In this document: piece after piece, positions 8,014 through 15,594 of the stretch
How positions within the stretch are numbered: the stretch's first letter is position 1
How the letters are laid out: each line of letters begins with the position of its first letter
NCBI RefSeq assembly: GCF_019884785.1
Contig: NZ_CP082326.1
Span: 3,341,355 to 3,405,354, forward strand
From: Crassaminicella profunda
GTDB taxonomy: Bacteria; Bacillota; Clostridia; Peptostreptococcales; Thermotaleaceae
Reading direction: 5' to 3'
Length of the DNA: 64,000 bases
Position numbers and translations under genes: made by a program
The notes under the pieces: model-generated
Database searches by the model: none
Told to the model about the DNA's origin: nothing
What the model saw: only the letters and a program-made list of their open reading frames with translations

Positions 8014-9105
8014 CTAATTCCTATAGATTACACCATGAATATCCTTAAAACCAAATCCAGGTTCATCTGTTAATGTAATCTTATAATCTTTAAAAATAGC
8101 TCCTCCCTCAACTGGGTCCTCCCTACATAATACAGGTCCATCTAAATCTATTTTTGTAATAATACTCTTTGCTGCTGCAAGATGTACTGCTGCAGTGACA
8201 CTTACCTTTGCTTCAAGCATACATCCAATCATACATTCAACCCCATATACTTCAGCAATAGAACAAATCTTAAGGGCATTATGTATCCCTCCTGTTTTCA
8301 TAAGCTTAATATTAATCAAATCAGCCGCTCTCATTTGTATAATTTTCATAGCATCCATTGGAGAAAATACACTTTCATCTGCTAAAACAGGAATAGAAAT
8401 ATTATCTGTTACAAGTTTTAAACCCTCAAAATCATGTGCTGCTACGGGCTGTTCAACAAACTCAATACAAAGTCCTGCATCTTCCATTTTTCGTAAAGTA
8501 TATACAGCTTCTTTAGGTGCCCATCCTTGATTGGCATCAATTCTAAGAGCTATATCATATCCAACAGCTTCTCGAATGGCTTTCATTCTTTCAATATCTG
8601 TTTGAGCATCCTTCCCTACTTTGATCTTCAAAGTCTTATAGCCCAAATTTACTGCTTCTAAGCTGTCCCTTGCCATTTCTTCAGGAGAATTTACACTAAT
8701 CGTTATATCTGTAATAATCTCTTTTCTATATCCACCTAATAGCTTATATACAGGTGCTTTATAAACCTGCCCATATAAGTCATAAAGAGCTATATCTACA
8801 GCTGCTTTAGCGCTAGTATTTTTTACTACTGATTGATCTAATTTTTTCATGATTCCTTCAAAATTTTCTACATCCATCCCCTTTAGATTCTTTTTAATAT
8901 GGTCTTCTATGGCTCCTATAATAGCCCCTGTCGTATCTCCTGTAATCACGCCTGTTGGTGGCGCTTCCCCATACCCAATATGTCCTGTATCTGTAATAAC
9001 CTTAACAATCACATCATTTACACTATTCACCGTTCTTAAAGCCGTCTTAAAGGGTTTTTTAAGAGGCACTGATATAGCCCCGATCTTTATATCTTTAATT
9101 TTCAT
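8014..9105 (-). CDS. L-Ala-D/L-Glu dipeptide epimerase
   Basis: This 363-residue enolase-superfamily enzyme shows the KxK motif in TLKIKVGKD, metal ligands in RIDANQGW, EFVEQPVAAHD and LADESVF, and the second catalytic Lys in INIKLMKTGGIHNA, followed by MIGCMLEAKVSVTAA and the D-x-D-type IDLDGP near the end. This combination marks the muconate-lactonising/dipeptide epimerase branch. With ldcA and dipeptidases in the same operon, the likely reaction is L-Ala-D-Glu to L-Ala-L-Glu in murein peptide recycling. It is the first gene of the operon; AGGAGGATGAAAA precedes the ATG, and a strong hairpin terminator lies only about 22 bases upstream of the gene. Confidence 0.87.
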   Translation of the reverse strand: MKIKDIKIGAISVPLKKPFKTALRTVNSVNDVIVKVITDTGHIGYGEAPPTGVITGDTTGAIIGAIEDHIKKNLKGMDVENFEGIMKKLDQSVVKNTSAKAAVDIALYDLYGQVYKAPVYKLLGGYRKEIITDITISVNSPEEMARDSLEAVNLGYKTLKIKVGKDAQTDIERMKAIREAVGYDIALRIDANQGWAPKEAVYTLRKMEDAGLCIEFVEQPVAAHDFEGLKLVTDNISIPVLADESVFSPMDAMKIIQMRAADLINIKLMKTGGIHNALKICSIAEVYGVECMIGCMLEAKVSVTAAVHLAAAKSIITKIDLDGPVLCREDPVEGGAIFKDYKITLTDEPGFGFKDIHGVIYRN

Positions 9106-9126
9106 TTTTCATCCTCCTTCTAAATT

Positions 9127-9173
9127 AAAAAAATCCAGTAAAAGTCCTTGATCCTAAACTTTTACTGGATTTT
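9127..9173. terminator. Hairpin terminator or attenuator before the epimerase operon
   Basis: The arms ATCCAGTAAAAGT and ACTTTTACTGGAT form a 13-base perfect stem with T-runs on both sides (TTTTTTT on the minus strand). It could simply end the DUF3870 transcript. However, there is too little room between it and the epimerase gene for a promoter, so transcription of the operon probably crosses it, as in an attenuator. Confidence 0.75.
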
Positions 9174-9286
9174 ATTCTAGTAAATATGTAACGCTCCAGA
9201 ATAATAAAAATCATAAAATATTCAGTATAGCTCAATATTTATCATTTGATTATTCCTTAGAAACAAATCCATAGAATAAAGCAGCA

Positions 9287-9613
9287 TTAATAATATTTTT
9301 GTTTAATCTCTTTATATTTTTTTACTGCATCCTTATAAGCTACAAGAATAGCTCTTTGGGAAGTACCAAAATATCTTCTTTTTATTTCTTCTTCTATCTC
9401 TTCATGAAACTCATCCAACTTTTTCCCAAAGAATAAGCTTTTAATAAATAGCTGCGTAGTGGGAATAGTTGATGCACAGCTAAGATCAACAATTGTATCT
9501 GTAGCTATATCAACAACATATCCAATAAAAAACATTCCAAAATGTTGTGTGATTGCATTATCACTACTCGTTTTTCCATGTCCTATGATATATACCGTAT
9601 TTTTATCATACAT
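9287..9613 (-). CDS. DUF3870 family protein
   Basis: This 108-residue soluble protein begins MYDKNTVYIIGHGKTSSDNAITQHFG and has FFIGYVVDIATDTIVDLSCAST and a Lys/Tyr-rich helical tail. The GxGKTxxxxxIT pattern with FxIGxVVD matches DUF3870, a small family of unknown function in anaerobic Firmicutes. GTAGGTG lies just before the chosen ATG; a GTG three codons upstream is possible. It follows the DUF819 membrane protein gene by 74 bases and probably shares its transcript. No catalytic residues can be assigned. Confidence 0.7.
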   Translation of the reverse strand: MYDKNTVYIIGHGKTSSDNAITQHFGMFFIGYVVDIATDTIVDLSCASTIPTTQLFIKSLFFGKKLDEFHEEIEEEIKRRYFGTSQRAILVAYKDAVKKYKEIKQKYY

Positions 9614-9687
9614 TCTAATCACCTACTAATAATAGTTTAAAATACATAATTTTTTTGTATTTTTCTATTATTAGTATATCTAAATTA

Positions 9688-10848
9688 TTACATAATTGAA
9701 AGTATTTTCCCCACTAATAAACCTCCACCTGTTCCAATAATATATCCTAGCATAGCCATTAATACCCCTATAGGGATTAATGCTTCACTATAAGATGCTG
9801 CAAGTATTGGGGCAGATGCAACCCCTCCTATATTTGCAAGACTTGCAATCCCACATGTAAATAAGTCTAGTTTGAAAAGCTTAGCCACTGCAACCATAAT
9901 AATTGCATGGATTGCTAAAATAACAAATCCAGAAATAATATATATTGGTGCTTGCCCAAGCTCAGCAAAATTAGCACGGGAAGCAATTAATCCTACAATT
10001 GTATAAAGCATTACATTTGAAATTTGAGATGATCCTGGAAGTTTTCCAAGAGGAGTCATGGCACATATGGTTCCTGCAACAGTTGCAATAATTACAGTCC
10101 ATGTTGTACCTGTAATAAAGCTAGTCTTTGGTAATATTTCTGCTAACCCCTGCCCAACTGCTGAAACAAATAAACTTGCTCCTATTAAAACCATCATATC
10201 TGAAAACTCAACATTCTTTCTAATATTTTCTTGTGTTGCAGCAAGTTGTTCTCCAACTTCATCTATTATACTCGTATCTGCCTTTGTCCATTTATTGAAT
10301 ATTTTTCCAAAAGGAACTAACCCTAACAAAATCATTACCCAAATGGCATAATCAATTGAATCAATCAATAATGTATATCCCATACTAGAATCTGGTACAT
10401 TTAAAGCCCCTTGTACTGCTGCCATATTTCCTGTTCCACCCATCCAGCTTCCTGCTAAAGCTGCAAATGCTTTCCATGTATCAGCCGTATACATTCCTTT
10501 AAATATAGCATATGTAACAACAAATCCAATCCCGATACTAAGAGCTGCAGTAAAAAATCCTAAAAGCATTTTAGGTCCTAACTTCATAATTCTTCTAAGG
10601 TCACATCTTAATAACATTAAAAAAATCATTGCTGGCAATAAATTTCCTTTGATCATCTTATAATACATGGTCACTTCATCTGTTTTTTCCCAAACTTTAA
10701 AGGTTGCAAGTACCATTACAACAAAATAAATTACAACAATAGCTGGTACATATTTGAAAAACTTTCCCTTACTCTTCTTTTCTGCAAGAATAACCAAACT
10801 TGAAAAAAACACAATAACTGCTAAATACGTAAAACCACCTGTAATCAT
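9688..10848 (-). CDS. DUF819 family membrane protein (YjcL-like transporter)
   Basis: This 386-residue protein has about ten membrane helices. It contains LPAMIFLMLLRCDLRRIMKLGPKMLLGF, WKAFAALAGSWMGGTGNMAAVQGAL and FTCGIASLANIGGVASAPILAASY. The two G-rich half-helix motifs, repeated in the N and C halves, are typical of DUF819, distantly related to sodium-coupled carriers. The substrate is not known. Its promoter is nearly perfect and is separated from the gene by a 200-base leader containing a hairpin terminator, so expression is probably controlled at elongation. It pairs with the DUF3870 gene. Confidence 0.82.
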   Translation of the reverse strand: MITGGFTYLAVIVFFSSLVILAEKKSKGKFFKYVPAIVVIYFVVMVLATFKVWEKTDEVTMYYKMIKGNLLPAMIFLMLLRCDLRRIMKLGPKMLLGFFTAALSIGIGFVVTYAIFKGMYTADTWKAFAALAGSWMGGTGNMAAVQGALNVPDSSMGYTLLIDSIDYAIWVMILLGLVPFGKIFNKWTKADTSIIDEVGEQLAATQENIRKNVEFSDMMVLIGASLFVSAVGQGLAEILPKTSFITGTTWTVIIATVAGTICAMTPLGKLPGSSQISNVMLYTIVGLIASRANFAELGQAPIYIISGFVILAIHAIIMVAVAKLFKLDLFTCGIASLANIGGVASAPILAASYSEALIPIGVLMAMLGYIIGTGGGLLVGKILSIM

Positions 10849-11046
10849 TTACATTCCTCCTTTTTATAATTATTCTAAACTTTCCTTCTATAAAGTTTAG
10901 ACATTCTTCTTTATTCAGAATCAAAAACAAAAAAGACCTAATAAACGATTGAATACTTCATTTATCAGGTCTTGTTTATGACAATGTTTTGGACATCTGA
11001 ATAAACAAGGTGATTTAAAACTTATTTTTTATAATTTTCTAAATAT
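10849..11046 (-). promoter_or_regulatory. Structured leader RNA of the DUF819 gene (riboswitch or attenuator candidate)
   Basis: The roughly 200-base leader between the promoter and the DUF819 start folds into a hairpin with arms CTTGTTTA/TAAACAAG (10971-11009). It is followed at once by a terminator hairpin, GACCTGATAAA/TTTATTAGGTC, ending in TTTTTTG (10932-10973). The two share bases at their junction, as alternative structures do. A third small stem (AAACTTTA...TAAAGTTT type, 10871-10900) lies near the ribosome site. It matches no riboswitch class I can name. Confidence 0.6.
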
Positions 11047-11076
11047 ATTATATATTATTTTGGTATAATATGTCAA
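11047..11076 (-). promoter_or_regulatory. SigA promoter of the DUF819-DUF3870 unit
   Basis: TTGACA (11071-11076) and TATAAT (11047-11052) on the minus strand match the consensus exactly, with an 18-base spacer. It lies about 200 bases before the DUF819 start. Confidence 0.85.
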
Positions 11077-11276
11077 GTGCTCTATTTATAGGAATAGTCT
11101 ATTTATTTCATAAACATTTGCTTACTTCATCTATTTATAGCATTTTATAAATGACATTTTAACAATTTTTTGTATGTTTATCTTGTATTTGATAAACTAT
11201 TATCATATGGCTTTATAGTAGTAGAAATGAATGCTAACTATTTCTTCTTATATCTATCAACTTAGGAGGTTTTCGC
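11077..11276. other. Divergent intergenic region
   Basis: This A+T-rich spacer lies between the minus-strand DUF819 promoter and the plus-strand C_GCAxxG gene. Beyond the ribosome site TTAGGAGGTTTTCGC before the latter gene I see no clear element. Confidence 0.4.
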
Positions 11277-11699
11277 ATGTTCATAGAAATCATTAAAAAA
11301 TATAGAGATAAAACTAAATACGATTTAAGCTGTTCTGAAACGATTATTTACGCAGCTAACGAAGCTTATGATTTAAATCTAGACCAAAAAACATTTAGAG
11401 CCATGGCACCTTTTAGTGGGGGAATGTGGGTAGAAGAAGTATGCGGTGCAATCAGCGGTGCTTTAGCTGTTTTAGGCATCTTATTCACAAATAATGTAGC
11501 CCATGAAAGTGATTACTTAAAGGAATTGACCTTAGAATTCTTTGAAAAATTTGAGAAAAAATTAGGGTCGATCAATTGTACTAAATTAAAAGAAATGCAC
11601 CGAACAGAAGAAGAAGGCTGTAATAAAGTCATCTATATAGCTGGGGAAATTTTAGATGAAATCATTATAAGGGAAGTGAAAAAAAATGGAAATTTCTAA
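11277..11699 (+). CDS. C_GCAxxG_C_C family small redox-type protein
   Basis: This 140-residue protein has the Cys pattern of the C_GCAxxG_C_C family: an early Cys in LSCSETIIYAANEAY, the signature VCGAISGALAVLG (Ala-Ile where many members have Cys-Ala), then Cys in SINCTKLKEMH and EEGCNKVIY. These proteins are thought to bind a metal or cluster or act in redox reactions; no reaction is established. AGGAGGTTTTCGC precedes the ATG. The end overlaps the galM start by 14 bases, implying translational coupling. Confidence 0.8.
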   Translation: MFIEIIKKYRDKTKYDLSCSETIIYAANEAYDLNLDQKTFRAMAPFSGGMWVEEVCGAISGALAVLGILFTNNVAHESDYLKELTLEFFEKFEKKLGSINCTKLKEMHRTEEEGCNKVIYIAGEILDEIIIREVKKNGNF

Positions 11700-12732
11700 A
11701 AAATATTTTGGAAAAACCGAAAATGATGATGCTGTTTATGAATATACCCTTTCAAATGATCATTTTTCATATATTCGCATATTAAACTATGGTGGCATTA
11801 TTACAGAAATTTGTGTTCCTGATAAGCACCATCATATAGAAAATGTTGTTCTCAGTCTTAAAAACATAGAAGATTACGAAAAAAAATCTCCTTATTTGGG
11901 ATGTATTGCTGGAAGAGTAGCTGGGAGAATTTCCAATGCTTCTTTCTCCATAGATGAAGAAAAATATACTTTAGAAGCCAATAACCATCATGCAAATCTT
12001 CATGGAGGACCTTTAGGCTTTGATCAAAAACTATGGCATGTAAAAGAAATCTCTCATACAGATTTCATCGGTTTAGAGCTTAGTTATTTTAGCAAAGACA
12101 AAGATCAAGGGTTTCCAGGTAATTTAAATGTGAAAGTTTTTTATAAGTTTTATAATGATAATCTTCTAGAAATCACCTATGAAGCAACAACTGATAAAAG
12201 AACCCTTGTAAACCTTACAAATCACAGTTACTTCAATCTTTCTGGAAATTATAAGGAAGATATATTAAATCATACTTTAACCATTCATGCTGAAGAGTAT
12301 GGACAAATTGATAAAAATATTATTCCTATAGGGATTACAAATGTAAATCATACTCCCTTTGATTTTAGAAAAGGTAAAAAAATAGGAGAAAACATAAAAG
12401 ACCATGATCTTCAATTAAAATATGCTGGGGGCTATGATCATCCATTTTTATTAGAAAAAAATCATCCTCATATTATTCTAGAAGATGAAAAAAGCGGAAG
12501 AATCTTAGAAATTACAACAGATCAACCCTGTGTAGTATTATATACAAGCAATACCATTGGTCGTGAAATGCTTTTAAGAGGTGATGTATCTTCTTATAAT
12601 CATTTAGGGGTCTGCTTAGAAACCCAGTGGTACCCCGATGCTATCAATCAAGATTTTTTTCCTACATATATTCTAAATCCAAATGAAAAATATATTTCAA
12701 AGACACTTTATGCATTTAAGATAAGGGATTAA
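11686..12732 (+). CDS. galM: Aldose 1-epimerase (mutarotase)
   Basis: This 348-residue beta-sandwich enzyme interconverts alpha and beta anomers of hexoses and pentoses in the cytoplasm. Family motifs are LNYGGIITEICVPDKHH near the N-terminus, GRVAGRISNASF, ANLHGGPLGFDQKLWHV (active-site His), VNLTNHSYFNLSG (second His) and the catalytic Glu in VCLETQWYPDAIN. The length is normal. It overlaps the upstream redox-type gene and is followed by a terminator. The nearby xylose operon gives a plausible sugar context, though galM is transcribed separately and in the opposite direction. Confidence 0.9.
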   Translation: MEISKKYFGKTENDDAVYEYTLSNDHFSYIRILNYGGIITEICVPDKHHHIENVVLSLKNIEDYEKKSPYLGCIAGRVAGRISNASFSIDEEKYTLEANNHHANLHGGPLGFDQKLWHVKEISHTDFIGLELSYFSKDKDQGFPGNLNVKVFYKFYNDNLLEITYEATTDKRTLVNLTNHSYFNLSGNYKEDILNHTLTIHAEEYGQIDKNIIPIGITNVNHTPFDFRKGKKIGENIKDHDLQLKYAGGYDHPFLLEKNHPHIILEDEKSGRILEITTDQPCVVLYTSNTIGREMLLRGDVSSYNHLGVCLETQWYPDAINQDFFPTYILNPNEKYISKTLYAFKIRD

Positions 12733-12769
12733 AGCATACTCTATAGAATAATTGATCTCTTATCATCAT

Positions 12770-12818
12770 TAAAAGGACTATCTCAACCATTAAAACATGG
12801 TGAAAATAGTCCTTTTTA
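12770..12818. terminator. Bidirectional terminator between galM and malY
   Basis: The arms AAAAGGACTA and TAGTCCTTTT enclose a loop of about 27 bases with a weak inner stem (ACCAT/ATGGT), with T-runs in both directions. It serves the converging galM and malY-like transcripts. Confidence 0.75.
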
Positions 12819-12850
12819 TCTATCTGCACAAATAAATGTCCATCCCTTTT

Positions 12851-14011
12851 CTAGTAAAACTTCTTGATTCGCTCTAAAGCTAATTCAATATTTTTTCTAG
12901 ATGTTGCTAAATTTACTCTTATAAATCCTTCTCCTTCCTTTCCAAAAACAGAGCCCATATATACGCCTACCTTGGCCTTTCTTATAAACCAATCATATAC
13001 TTCCTCTTCTTTTAATCCTAACGCCCTATAATCTATCCACAATAAATAAGTTCCTTCTGGCTGAATGATCTTTAGCTTTGGCATATGAGTTGTTACATAT
13101 TCTTTAAAATATTCATAATTTCCATGAATATATCTCAGTACCTCATCAACCCACTCCTCACAATCTGTATAAGCAGTTTCTACAACTGGTACTGAAAAAA
13201 TATTTGGATTATGCATACCTAAGCGATCTATTTCATCTTCTATAGCTTTACGAATCTCTTTATTTGGAATAATAAGATTGGAAACAATAACACCTGGCAC
13301 ATTAAAAGTTTTTGTAACAGAATTACATATAATAGATCTTTTTGCCATCTCCTCTGAAACATTTGCTAATGGTGTATGCTCATATCCTTTGTATAAAAGA
13401 TCTGAATGGATTTCATCTGAAATCACAATAATATCATGTTTTACACAAAGCTTTTCAAGCTTTTTCAATTCTTCCTTTTTCCAAACTCTTCCTACAGGAT
13501 TATGTGGACTGCATAAAATCATTAGTTTTACAGATGAATCAATTTTCTTCTCTAAATCATCAAAATCCATAGTATATTTTTCATCTTCATATTTTAACGG
13601 GTTAACAATTAATTTTCTATTATTCTTCACAACAGCTTCTCTTAAAGGACTGTATACAGGCTGCTGAATAATGACACTCTCACCCTCCTTCGTTAGAGTT
13701 TGAACCATCAAACTAACAGCAATACTAATACGTGGACAAAATACAATCCAATCTTTCTCTATTTCCCAATGAAATCTTTTCTTCATCCAATTTTGAATGG
13801 CTTCATAATAATGGTCACTCAATACGGTATATCCAAAAACTCCATGATCTAATACATTCTGCATAGTTTGAATAACTGGTTCTGGAGATTTAAAATCCAT
13901 ATCTGCAACCCCTAAATGAATCAAATCCTTTCCATAAATCTCATCAGCTTCATCCCATTTTGCACAATTTGTATGATATCTATCAATCATTTCATCAAAT
14001 TTTGAATCCAT
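12851..14011 (-). CDS. MalY/PatB-type PLP-dependent cystathionine beta-lyase or aminotransferase
   Basis: This 386-residue fold-type I PLP enzyme of the MalY/PatB branch begins DRYHTNCAKWDEADEIYGKDLIHLGVADMDFKSP, the typical start of these C-S lyases. It also has ILCSPHNPVGRVWKKEEL, VISDEIHSDLLYKG, the PLP Lys in CNSVTKTFNVPGV, and GFIRVNLATSRKNIELALERI. Such enzymes release sulfide or pyruvate from cystathionine or cysteine, and some have regulatory side roles. AGGAGGGAGAAAAA precedes the ATG. It is downstream of the nhaC-type gene but separated from it by a long hairpin, so it may be a separate unit. Confidence 0.87.
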   Translation of the reverse strand: MDSKFDEMIDRYHTNCAKWDEADEIYGKDLIHLGVADMDFKSPEPVIQTMQNVLDHGVFGYTVLSDHYYEAIQNWMKKRFHWEIEKDWIVFCPRISIAVSLMVQTLTKEGESVIIQQPVYSPLREAVVKNNRKLIVNPLKYEDEKYTMDFDDLEKKIDSSVKLMILCSPHNPVGRVWKKEELKKLEKLCVKHDIIVISDEIHSDLLYKGYEHTPLANVSEEMAKRSIICNSVTKTFNVPGVIVSNLIIPNKEIRKAIEDEIDRLGMHNPNIFSVPVVETAYTDCEEWVDEVLRYIHGNYEYFKEYVTTHMPKLKIIQPEGTYLLWIDYRALGLKEEEVYDWFIRKAKVGVYMGSVFGKEGEGFIRVNLATSRKNIELALERIKKFY

Positions 14012-14042
14012 TTTTTCTCCCTCCTAATTATACTAACAAATA

Positions 14043-14076
14043 CATTAGGGTTTTAGAAAATTCTAAAACCCTAATG
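14043..14076. terminator. Perfect 16-base-pair hairpin after the antiporter gene
   Basis: The arms CATTAGGGTTTTAGAA and TTCTAAAACCCTAATG pair fully around two bases. The minus-strand tail after it is only TATTTGTT, so termination may be partial. It marks the end of the xyl-antiporter unit and lies about 30 bases before the malY-like start. Confidence 0.65.
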
Positions 14077-14084
14077 AGTAATTT

Positions 14085-15536
14085 TTAAGAAACACAATCT
14101 TTCTTTAAATATTCTTGATAAATTTCATCATTTTTATCTAACTTGGCAATAAATATTCCTGTATATCCCCAAATAGTTGCAAATACAACTCCTAAATAAC
14201 ATAAAATAGCCCATGGTAAATACTCAAGAGTCGGTACCCCTAATGTAGTTGCCATATATACTCCCGCTGCTGTCCAAGGAACCAATGGTTCTATAACAGT
14301 TGCTGAATCTTCTAATGTTCTTGAAAGATTCTTTGGATGTAGTCCCCTTTTAATATATTCATTTTTAAACATCTCCCCAGGGATCAATATAGATAACTGG
14401 CCATTAGATGTTACACATACTGCAGTAAAGCATGAAATAGCTGTTGCTACAATCAAACTTCCTGTTGATTTTACAGATTTTAATAATTTGTTTAATACAA
14501 TATCCAAAGAACCACTTACAGAAATGGCTCCAGCAAATCCATAAGCACAAAAAGCGATTAAAACCGTTCCTAACATTGAATTCATTCCACCACGATTTAA
14601 CAATCTAGGAATATCTGCTATCACTTGATTAGGATCAAATCCAGGTACTTGAATCATTGAAATATTAAATCCACTGATAGTTGCATCAAATGCCTGCTGG
14701 ATTGTAAAGCTTTGTATAAGTACTGCATTGACTAAAGCAACCATACTAGAAAAAAGCATAACTGGAATAGTAGGTTTTTTCGTAATAGAACCATATAAAA
14801 CAATAGCTGGAGGTAATAAAAGTAAAATATTCCAATTAAACATCATATCTAATGTACTAAGAATTGTCTCTACCTTTTCAGGGGTTGAAAAATTAACAAT
14901 AGATGAATTAAAGCCTATAATTAAATATACAATCCCTGCTACAATGAATGCTGGTCCTGTTGTAAACAACATATGTCCAATATGCTCATATAATTTTGAA
15001 CCAGCTGCAATAGGTGCTAAATTTGTTGTATCAGATAATGGAGACATCTTATCTCCAAAATATGCTCCTGAAACAATAGCTCCTGCTGCAACTGGTAGAG
15101 GTATCCCCATCCCTGCTGCAACACCCATTAATGCAACACCAATCGTCCCAGCTGATCCCCAAGATGTACCTGTACATACAGATACAAATGCTGTTACAAC
15201 AAAAGAAGTAATAATCATAAATTTAGGATTAATAATTTTTAGTCCATAATAAACCATCATTGGAATAGTTCCACCAATCATCCAACTACCTATTAACACC
15301 CCTACAATAATTAATATTAATATAGCTGGCATTGTTTTTGATAATTTTCCTACAATAGAATTAATAATATCTTCCCATGTGTATCCTAAAGTTACAGCAA
15401 TAACGCCAGCAATTACCGCAGATATAAGCATTAAAAGCTCTGCTCGTAACCCCATTAGACCATAACCTACTCCCAAAAGAATAACCATAGCCACTATTGG
15501 GATCATGGCTTGTACAAATGTAGGTTGCTTTTTCAT
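14085..15536 (-). CDS. NhaC family Na+/H+ antiporter-like transporter
   Basis: This 483-residue polytopic protein begins with QAMIPIVAMVILLGVGYG and has ILILIIVGVLIGSWMIGGTIPMMVYYGL and the conserved FVSVCTGTSWGSAGTIGVALMGVA. It also has GAYFGDKMSPLSDTTNLAP (the key Gly-Asp-Lys-x-Ser-Pro signature of NhaC/MleN), then a second half with TSNGQLSILIPGEMF and RTLEDSATVIEPLVPW. Family members exchange Na+ for H+ or couple to malate/lactate exchange. It follows xylB by 54 bases, and that gap contains an exact copy of the motif found at the xylA promoter, so it may belong to the xylose regulon. Confidence 0.87.
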   Translation of the reverse strand: MKKQPTFVQAMIPIVAMVILLGVGYGLMGLRAELLMLISAVIAGVIAVTLGYTWEDIINSIVGKLSKTMPAILILIIVGVLIGSWMIGGTIPMMVYYGLKIINPKFMIITSFVVTAFVSVCTGTSWGSAGTIGVALMGVAAGMGIPLPVAAGAIVSGAYFGDKMSPLSDTTNLAPIAAGSKLYEHIGHMLFTTGPAFIVAGIVYLIIGFNSSIVNFSTPEKVETILSTLDMMFNWNILLLLPPAIVLYGSITKKPTIPVMLFSSMVALVNAVLIQSFTIQQAFDATISGFNISMIQVPGFDPNQVIADIPRLLNRGGMNSMLGTVLIAFCAYGFAGAISVSGSLDIVLNKLLKSVKSTGSLIVATAISCFTAVCVTSNGQLSILIPGEMFKNEYIKRGLHPKNLSRTLEDSATVIEPLVPWTAAGVYMATTLGVPTLEYLPWAILCYLGVVFATIWGYTGIFIAKLDKNDEIYQEYLKKDCVS

Positions 15537-15576
15537 ATGTACTCCTCCTTTAGTAATTTTTTATATGTTTTTTAAA

Positions 15577-15594
15577 TGGTTTTAAAAAGTTTAT
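15577..15594. promoter_or_regulatory. XylR-type box between xylB and the antiporter gene
   Basis: The 18-base sequence TGGTTTTAAAAAGTTTAT is identical to the copy next to the xylA -35 box. It overlaps the xylB stop codon and lies about 40 bases before the antiporter start. Recurrence only at these two upstream positions, plus a degenerate third copy, supports operator function. Confidence 0.65.

Noticed and set aside
9105-9290. T-box riboswitch before the wall-peptide operon
   Set aside because: The conserved T-box sequence and the specifier stem pattern were not found; only a terminator hairpin is present.
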